In this document: positions 5,886-6,913 of the stretch, one piece after another
Numbering within the stretch: position 1 is the stretch's first letter
Layout of the letters: every line of letters begins with the position of its first letter
Assembly (NCBI GenBank): GCA_030746455.1
Contig: JASLMQ010000345.1
Location: 1 to 6,913, forward strand
DNA length: 6,913 nucleotides
Direction of reading: 5' to 3'
Source of the DNA: Candidatus Latescibacterota bacterium
Lineage (GTDB): Bacteria; Latescibacterota; UBA2968; GCA-2709665
Made by a program: the position numbers and the translations under genes
The notes under the pieces: generated by a model
Told to the model about the DNA's origin: nothing
Seen by the model: the letters and a program-made list of their open reading frames with translations, nothing else
The model's database searches: none

Positions 5886-6913
5886 ATGCAGACCATCTAC
5901 CGAAGCAAGTATTCCTACAGCGGCCCCATCTCTATGCTCAAACGCCTGGCGAACGGGGACCTCGTCCTCGCCTTTCGGGAGGCCAGGTGGACGGGCATCC
6001 AGACCCACCACGCCATGACGACCAGGACCTCGCTGATCCGGTCCACCGACGGCGGCGAGACCTGGCACTCGCAGGTCACGCCCGACCCGGCCGGAGGCAA
6101 CGGCACTACGGTTAACCAGCTCTCGGACGAGACGCTGATCGTCACCAACTTCCGGTGGGTCTTCGTGCCCCTGGATCGCAAGACCGAGCTCCAGGACAAA
6201 GGCCGCTTCACCGAGCTGGAGACCGAGGGCCTGGCCACGGCGATCGATGGGGTCTTCGTCACCACGTCGCAGACCGACGGATATACGTGGGAACCTGTTC
6301 GGAAGATGGAGACCCCCGACTTCCACATGGCCTCCACGGCCGGGAAGGTCATCGAGCTGGACGACGGCTCCCTGCTCGCGCCTCTGGCCGGCACGAAGAC
6401 GCGCGACGACTCCAGCCGGACCTGGGTGATGCGCTCCACGGACCGTGGGCTCACGTGGCAGGAGCACGGTACGATGGGCCACCAGGATTCGGGCCCCAGC
6501 TTCCACGAGCCCCGCATCGTAATGCTCCCGGACGGACGGATCCTGGGCATGATGCGGACGCCCTCGGCAAACTTCTACCAGGCCCACTCCAGTAATGGCG
6601 GCCAAACCTGGAGCCCCGTCAAGGAGACACCGATCTGGTGCGGGGGCAGCAGCCCGCCCGACCTGCTCCTGCTGGAGGACGGTCGCGTGCTCTGCACCTA
6701 CGGCCACCGTCGCGAGCCGTTCGGCGTACGGGCCTGTCTCAGCGAGGACGGCGGGGACACGTGGGACCTCGACAGCGAGGTTGTGCTGAGGGACGGCGGC
6801 CTGGGACGGGACATGGGATACCCCACCTCGGAGCAGCTGGAGAACGGCGACATCCTTACAGTCTACTACTGGCAGGACGGGGACGAGGTCCGGTACCTGG
6901 CGGGGACGCAGTG
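5886..6913 (+). CDS. BNR/Asp-box sialidase-like protein (3' end outside window)
   Basis: The frame stays open for 342 codons to the window edge, so the C-terminus is missing. It shows Asp-box motifs (S-x-D-G-G-x-T-W) at 53-60, 184-191, 235-242 and 286-293, plus a degenerate, one-residue-shorter copy (TDGYTW) at 130-135. These mark successive blades of a six-bladed propeller of the sialidase/BNR_2 type. FHEPRIVMLPDGRILGMMR (207-225), DLLLLEDGRV (259-268) and DMGYPTSEQLENGDILTVYYW (309-329) are typical for this family of predicted exo-sialidases or related glycan-binding proteins. The Arg triad cannot be assigned with confidence, so catalytic activity is unproven. The ATG at 5886 has GGAG at 5873-5876 nine bases before it; GTG 5871 and TTG 5877 are in-frame alternatives. 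No signal peptide is visible from this start. The upstream sulfatase suggests a shared glycan-degrading role, but the repeat-filled gap leaves co-transcription open. Confidence 0.85.
   Translation, partial: MQTIYRSKYSYSGPISMLKRLANGDLVLAFREARWTGIQTHHAMTTRTSLIRSTDGGETWHSQVTPDPAGGNGTTVNQLSDETLIVTNFRWVFVPLDRKTELQDKGRFTELETEGLATAIDGVFVTTSQTDGYTWEPVRKMETPDFHMASTAGKVIELDDGSLLAPLAGTKTRDDSSRTWVMRSTDRGLTWQEHGTMGHQDSGPSFHEPRIVMLPDGRILGMMRTPSANFYQAHSSNGGQTWSPVKETPIWCGGSSPPDLLLLEDGRVLCTYGHRREPFGVRACLSEDGGDTWDLDSEVVLRDGGLGRDMGYPTSEQLENGDILTVYYWQDGDEVRYLAGTQ

Noticed and set aside
4692..6707. 671-codon open frame on the - strand across the sulfatase and BNR genes
   Set aside because: It is antisense to two well-recognised genes, runs through the repeat-filled spacer at 5739-5885, and its product shows no family motif. 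Long antisense frames are common in high-GC coding DNA.

Overview
The window is a high-GC (roughly 60-65 % by eye) bacterial segment with five protein genes, all on the + strand, and no RNA genes or transposase. The gene content suggests a heterotroph with a large catabolic repertoire: a ferredoxin-fused aldo/keto reductase, a URO-D-family protein, a C45/acyltransferase-like Ntn hydrolase, a type I sulfatase and a BNR/sialidase-like protein. Together with spacers packed with stem-loop repeats, this resembles uncultured lineages such as Planctomycetota, Latescibacterota, Poribacteria or Hydrogenedentota. That placement is an inference from gene families and general familiarity; no marker gene is present to fix it.

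Layout. 14-1081: aldo/keto reductase domain with two C-terminal four-cysteine Fe-S motifs. 1139-2287: URO-D-fold protein, 57 bases downstream and probably on the same transcript. 2288-2640: non-coding spacer with four separate inverted-repeat structures. 2641-3909: C45-type Ntn hydrolase-like protein. 3910-4295: second spacer, again a string of hairpin elements plus a threefold 10-bp repeat ending close to the next start. 4296-5738: sulfatase with an intact formylglycine motif. 5739-5885: short spacer with GACGAC/GTCGTC inverted repeats. 5886-window end: BNR/Asp-box sialidase-like gene, cut by the window edge.

Function. The sulfatase and the BNR protein could both act on sulfated or acidic glycans, but neither has a recognisable signal peptide, so they would act in the cytoplasm on imported material or small substrates. 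The AKR/URO-D pair is harder to interpret. The AKR appears to have lost Tyr, Lys and His of the canonical catalytic tetrad while keeping all eight cluster cysteines. The URO-D protein lacks both the HemE N-terminal Arg signature and the His-x-Cys zinc site of MtaA/CmuA-type methyltransferases. The most unusual features are this non-canonical pair and the spacers, each built almost entirely from different structured repeats.
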